A DNA stretch of 8,739 nt from Roseiarcus sp049513815 (GTDB taxonomy: Bacteria > Pseudomonadota > Alphaproteobacteria > Rhizobiales > Beijerinckiaceae): NCBI GenBank assembly GCA_049513815.1, contig JBEKVR010000184.1, forward strand, positions 1-8,739, in the 5' to 3' direction. The notes under the pieces were generated by a model, which was not told where the DNA came from, ran no database searches, and saw only the letters and a program-made list of their open reading frames with translations. Position numbers and translations under genes: made by a program. Positions within the stretch are counted from its first letter, which is position 1, and every line of letters starts with the position of its first letter. Positions 5,455 to 8,739 of this stretch are shown piece by piece.

Positions 5455-8151
5455 TCATTGTTGCAGAACCGATGAATATCTCTTGACCAGCCCTCCTATG
5501 GTCATGTTTTCCGCGATGACATCGTGGGGAATAAGCGCATAGGTCCAACGCTTTCCGCCGTAGCTCGCGGCGTGCTGCGTCGCATGACGGCACCATTCTA
5601 CAGCCACCGCTTGCTTCGCGATGACATCCGGATCCGTCATCTGGTTGGCGGCTTTAGGCTCCAACATGAAGATCGCGGCGTCAGTCTCCGCGACGAAATC
5701 CGGTTGGTATTCGAGATGATCGGCGCCGGATTGATAGAAGAGCTGAAATTGTCCCTTCGCTGGCTTAAACCATTTGACCGCCTCGCGTTCCAAAACGACG
5801 GCAAGCTTTCGCTCGGCATCGGACTGAAATTTCTGAACCGAGTAGAGGCAACGCTTGAACCCGCCGAAGAGATAACGAGACATGTTGCTCTTGTCGGCGG
5901 GAGACATCCTGAGATCGAGTGGCTGCTCCCCAGCGGCTGCCGTGTAAGCGCTTGGTCGAAGCGCCGTGAACCCTCGTGTCACGACGACATCGTAGTCGAC
6001 GTCAGTCTCCTGCCAGAAGTGCTGTTGCATCTGCGCGTGGACAAATTGCGCTATCTCCCTTTGGTGAAGTCGAAGAACCTTTCGGGCGTCCGCTGCAGAC
6101 AGATAACTGCAGAGATGCGCGACAACTTGCTCGGCCAAGTCGTAGAGCAAGTCTGCATGCTCATCATAGGCCACATCGTCGAAATCGATCAGACCGCTGA
6201 CGACGTAATCTTCCAGCCGCTGCTCGTCGACGCTGCCGCGCCCGAGGCCAACCACATCGACTTGCTCTGTGCGCAGATGTCTGATCCAGAGCTCGTCGTC
6301 AGGCACCGGATAGTTGATTGTCGATAGGTCCAGGGTGAATGGCTTGAATCCTGATTTTACCTCCCCCTTTGGAACCACAAGAATCCGTGGAATATCGATG
6401 GTCTGCTGGACCACGATCTCCGTCGTCTTTGCGACGACCGCCGCCAAGTCGGGCTGCTTCGTGATGCCGGTCAGCTCCAATTGCACCGGTCGATACTGGT
6501 TTGTAACTTCCTTCAGAACCGCGGCTTGCACTTCCGGCCTTTGGAGATACGCGACGCTTGGAAGCTGTTGCGGCTGAGACTCGAACTTTCGGATCACGTC
6601 GTAAGTGATCTGCGCAATCTTCTGCTCCTCTCCATTAAAGACCGCAGGTGCCTCATCGAACCCTGGCACTAGCGTGCTCGATGTGGATTGGTCCGGCTTG
6701 AAGCCGAGCTTGGCCGCAAGTTGGGACTGGGAGACAACGGTTACCGTCTTTTGCTCCAACTGATCTGAGTTGAGCACAACCTGCTGTAATCGGATCGTCG
6801 AATTGGGATTATTGGCCTCCTCGACGATCTCCTGGAAACGGTCGTGCGCGACGATATTCAGTCGATCGACGGCGGTTACGCCGGTTCGCTTGCCGTAGGG
6901 GAGACGAAGGCCGCGGCCGATGGACTGCTCTATGAGCGTGCGTGCATTTGCGGCGCGCAGCGGCACGATTGTGTAGAGGTTCGTGACATCCCAACCTTCT
7001 TTCAGCATGTTGACGTGGATGACGATCTCGGTCGGCTCGTCGGTGCGCTCGACTTTGAGTAGTCGTTCGACCATCTCGTCTTCCTCGACCCCGGTCCTGC
7101 TCGAGTCGACCTGGATGACCTTCGCTGCGTAGCGGCCTTCGAAAAAACTATCTGACTTGATCAGCTCCATTAGCCGGCTTGCATGCGTCGTGTCGCGAGC
7201 AATGACGAGCAGGAATGGCTTGACAATCGGGTTCATCGTTTCGCGGGCGTAGGTTTCAAGTTCGACCTTGACGCTCTCATGCAATCGAATGCCATCCTCC
7301 AGCTTCAGGCGCTCGATCTCTTCGACCGACATACCCGCCGAATTGAAGTTCTTGCGCGTAACGACGGCAGGCTCTTTCACGAAGCCGTCAGCCATCGCGC
7401 GTCCAAGGGGATAGTCGAAGATGACATTCTTGAAAGGCGTCGGCCCCCGGTTCGTTTCGACGAAGGGTGTGGCGGTCAATTCCAGACCGAGGACCGGCTT
7501 CAGCTCATTGATGGCGCGAATGCCTGCCGAAGCGCGATAGCGGTGGGACTCATCCATGATCAGAACGAGATCGTTGAGCCCGGCGAGGTAGTCAAAATAG
7601 CTCTCACCGATCTCTTCCCGGAAACTGCGGATACGCGGGGCACGCCCACCGCGCACCTCTGAATTTATCTTTGAGATGTTGAAGATGTTGATTGTCGTCG
7701 GAAATAGCTGCCCGCCGCTCGCGATCTGGCGCTCGTAGTTTTCGCCGGTCGTGATGACGGGCGGCGAGACGGCAAACTCGGAGATGCCTTTCAGCACATA
7801 TTTGGCCGTGTTCGGCGTGAAGTCGGTGATGAGCTTGTTGTAGATCGTCAGGTTCGGTGCGAGGACGAAGAAGTTATTGAGCCCGTGTGCGAGATGTAGA
7901 TAGCTAACAAAGGCACCCATCAACCTTGTCTTGCCGACGCCCGTCGCCAGCGCAAAGCACAGGCTCGCAAACTCGCGCTCGAAGTCAGTGACGGTTGGAA
8001 ATTCGCTGCGGAGGGCGGCGAGCGCAGCCTCAAGGTCCGAGCCCTTCCTCGGCGGCGCGATCTCGGTGATCCGATCCAGGATTTCCAGGGACTGACGTTG
8101 CGGCGCGCGAAGACTCAAGCGGCCCGCGATAGAATTCACGTGACGGTTCAT
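5455..8151 (-). CDS. res: Type III-like restriction enzyme Res subunit (SF2 helicase-nuclease)
   Basis: The 898-residue protein is intact. The N-terminal SF2 motor shows Walker A ATGVGKT (69-75), the DESH box (200-203), LTATPF (225-230), EGWDVTN (385-391) and EQSIGRGLRLP (408-418). A long middle region of unassigned fold follows. The C-terminus has a PD-(D/E)xK nuclease: Glu780 in a helix, PDF with Asp818, and LEPK with Glu831 and Lys833. Motor followed by PD-ExK is the layout of Type III Res subunits, which use ATP to communicate along DNA and cut it once Mod has recognised an unmethylated site. Its ATG overlaps the TGA of the Mod fragment (ATGA at 8148-8151), so translation is probably coupled to mod. 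That partner is interrupted, so this Res is likely an orphan; by family knowledge Res does not recognise DNA alone. Motor and nuclease residues show no decay, which suggests recent loss of the partner or a retained role. Confidence 0.92.
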   Translation of the reverse strand: MNRHVNSIAGRLSLRAPQRQSLEILDRITEIAPPRKGSDLEAALAALRSEFPTVTDFEREFASLCFALATGVGKTRLMGAFVSYLHLAHGLNNFFVLAPNLTIYNKLITDFTPNTAKYVLKGISEFAVSPPVITTGENYERQIASGGQLFPTTINIFNISKINSEVRGGRAPRIRSFREEIGESYFDYLAGLNDLVLIMDESHRYRASAGIRAINELKPVLGLELTATPFVETNRGPTPFKNVIFDYPLGRAMADGFVKEPAVVTRKNFNSAGMSVEEIERLKLEDGIRLHESVKVELETYARETMNPIVKPFLLVIARDTTHASRLMELIKSDSFFEGRYAAKVIQVDSSRTGVEEDEMVERLLKVERTDEPTEIVIHVNMLKEGWDVTNLYTIVPLRAANARTLIEQSIGRGLRLPYGKRTGVTAVDRLNIVAHDRFQEIVEEANNPNSTIRLQQVVLNSDQLEQKTVTVVSQSQLAAKLGFKPDQSTSSTLVPGFDEAPAVFNGEEQKIAQITYDVIRKFESQPQQLPSVAYLQRPEVQAAVLKEVTNQYRPVQLELTGITKQPDLAAVVAKTTEIVVQQTIDIPRILVVPKGEVKSGFKPFTLDLSTINYPVPDDELWIRHLRTEQVDVVGLGRGSVDEQRLEDYVVSGLIDFDDVAYDEHADLLYDLAEQVVAHLCSYLSAADARKVLRLHQREIAQFVHAQMQQHFWQETDVDYDVVVTRGFTALRPSAYTAAAGEQPLDLRMSPADKSNMSRYLFGGFKRCLYSVQKFQSDAERKLAVVLEREAVKWFKPAKGQFQLFYQSGADHLEYQPDFVAETDAAIFMLEPKAANQMTDPDVIAKQAVAVEWCRHATQHAASYGGKRWTYALIPHDVIAENMTIGGLVKRYSSVLQQ

Positions 8152-8623
8152 CGACGGCCCCCATTCGTAACGTCGAACAAGTCCGGTTGACCGACGCTGG
8201 CTTTTGCTGGGGGCGGCGAGTCGCGCTCCGATCTTGGCGGCGCCTTGGGAAGATTTTCAACGTTCAGGCTGTAGTCGTCGTGACCCCATTCACACCGTGA
8301 CCGAATGTGGTTCGGGATCTTTTTGACAGTGAGGTTCGGCCACCGATCCGTGTTGCCTCGGAAGGCCGAACACAGCACGAGCAGCGATCGGTTGGCACCA
8401 ACCTCCTCACTCAGCTGCTGGAGCTGCTCGGAGCCAAGCGTCTGCGTGGTCACATAGATGAAATCGCGTTCCGTGGAATGGCCTTGCTGCCAATAGACGG
8501 CGTCGCTTGGCGCGTACGTGAAGCCTTCGATCTTGCACAAGCCCTCGGCCAACATTTCGGCATTGTAAGCCTTGCTGATGACCTCACGGCCCCATTTGTC
8601 GTTTTCGAGCAGCGAGGGAGCTA
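8148..8623 (-). pseudogene. mod: C-terminal remnant of Type III-like Mod DNA methyltransferase, cut by IS630
   Basis: The reading frame enters from the IS630 joint and continues about 157 residues to a TGA at 8150-8148. It begins near LAPSLLENDKWGREVISKAY and ends PDLFDVTNGGRR. An uninterrupted frame with no internal stop, including KAYNAEMLAEGL, YWQQGHSTERDFIYVTTQT and LVLCSAFRGN, resembles the C-terminal part of adenine-specific methyltransferases that partner this kind of Res. The catalytic motifs (the DPPY-type motif and the AdoMet-binding FxGxG) and the target-recognition region should lie upstream and are absent from the window. An internal ATG at 8555 could start a 135-residue peptide but has no methyltransferase motif. 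The stop overlaps the res start by 4 bp, the usual mod-res organisation. The missing N-terminal part may continue beyond the IS outside the window or may be lost. Assignment relies on context and remembered family resemblance. Confidence 0.75.
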
Positions 8624-8739
8624 GTGGATCGAATCTAACACTTGATGCCCGCGTCTGACGGCGGCGATGATTTTATTGGGGTCGGCGGTCCAGATGAAGG
8701 GTGCGGATTGCAGGTTGTGCTCTTCAAGGAATCGGTTGA
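8621..8739 (-). CDS. IS630-family transposase, C-terminal end (partial)
   Basis: The last 38 codons are visible and the gene starts beyond the right edge. The residues APFIWTADPNKIIAAV followed by RRGHQVLDSIH and a stop are the very characteristic C-terminus of IS630-family (Tc1/mariner superfamily DDE) transposases. The catalytic DDE residues are mostly outside the window. The TAG stop (8623-8621 on the minus strand) lies exactly at the joint with mod and may be formed by target DNA. Confidence 0.88.
   Translation of the reverse strand, partial: NRFLEEHNLQSAPFIWTADPNKIIAAVRRGHQVLDSIH
8624..8739 (-). mobile_element. IS630-family insertion sequence, right end inside mod
   Basis: CTAG occurs at 8621-8624, where transposase coding ends and mod coding begins. 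IS630-type elements insert at TA, with a preference for TA within CTAG, and duplicate the TA. The simplest reading is that the duplicated TA is 8622-8623 and the element's terminal inverted repeat begins at 8624 with GTGGATCGAATCTAAC. The other end and TA copy are beyond the window, so the boundary is inferred. Confidence 0.65.

Larger units (their letters stand above)
4060..8739. mobile_element. dusA-integrated genomic island (one end visible)
   Basis: From about the fourth dusA-conserved codon to the right edge the DNA is visibly less GC-rich than the left half and carries typical island content: a tyrosine recombinase immediately beside dusA, a Type III-like restriction module and an IS630 copy. 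An integrase divergent from dusA and pointing into the lower-GC DNA matches the family of islands known to target dusA. The right end is not in view, so total size and remaining cargo are unknown. The left limit is approximate. Confidence 0.75.

Noticed and set aside
5524..6327. 267-codon plus-strand open frame opposite the C-terminal part of res
   Set aside because: It mirrors the res nuclease region codon for codon, and the minus strand carries the PD-ExK motif and a continuous 898-residue frame.
8307..8624. 105-codon plus-strand open frame opposite the mod remnant
   Set aside because: It is antisense to a frame that is continuous and properly coupled to res by ATGA; no recognisable domain is present.
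8685..8698. Possible second att copy (GTCCAGATGAAGG resembles the dusA GTCCAGTCCATCAT)
   Set aside because: Only the first six bases match, and the stretch codes for the conserved FIWTADP part of the IS630 transposase.
5455..8739. A wholly new defence system made of the helicase-nuclease alone
   Set aside because: The motor plus PD-ExK layout and ATGA coupling to a methyltransferase-like C-terminus fit a Type III-like R-M system broken by an IS, so a new system is not needed to explain the sequence.

Overview
The window looks like a chromosome of a GC-rich alphaproteobacterium, probably of the Rhizobiales, with a mobile island inserted in it. The taxonomic guess rests on the very high GC of the left half, the close packing of cobS, a TIGR02281-type aspartic protease gene and dusA, and an IS630-type transposase end on the right. 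It is an inference, because no rRNA or other marker is present.

Left half (about 1-4080, host backbone, very GC-rich). It holds the 5' part of a polytopic PMT/GT39-like glycosyltransferase (minus strand, running off the left edge), a divergent 199-bp spacer, a small DUF1772-type membrane protein overlapping cobS by 4 bp (GTGA), a membrane-anchored retropepsin-like aspartic protease, and, convergently, dusA (tRNA-dihydrouridine synthase A).

Right half (about 4080-8739, clearly lower GC, accessory DNA). The composition changes inside the first codons of dusA. Directly across an 81-bp divergent spacer sits a tyrosine recombinase. This is the known arrangement of dusA-associated integrases, whose islands insert into the 5' end of dusA and supply replacement first codons and a promoter. 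The spacer has a perfect 9+9 bp palindrome and four TTGTAA-type half-sites, so integrase and dusA transcription may share one control region. The visible cargo is a Type III-like restriction-modification pair on the minus strand: a full-length Res helicase-nuclease (898 aa) and, overlapping it by ATGA, only the last ~157 residues of its Mod methyltransferase. Mod stops at an IS630-family element whose transposase C-terminus runs off the right edge. The joint falls at a CTAG, the preferred IS630 target, and the transposase stop codon (TAG) appears to come from the duplicated target TA plus the flanking G.

Taken together: an island entered dusA, rebuilt the start of dusA and carried a Type III R-M module; an IS630 copy then broke the methyltransferase, probably leaving an orphan restriction subunit. 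The far end of the island (the second att) and the rest of the IS and mod are outside the window. I see known families in an interesting arrangement, and no system that I can defend as wholly undescribed. The dusA/int control region and the IS-generated stop codon are the most worthwhile points.
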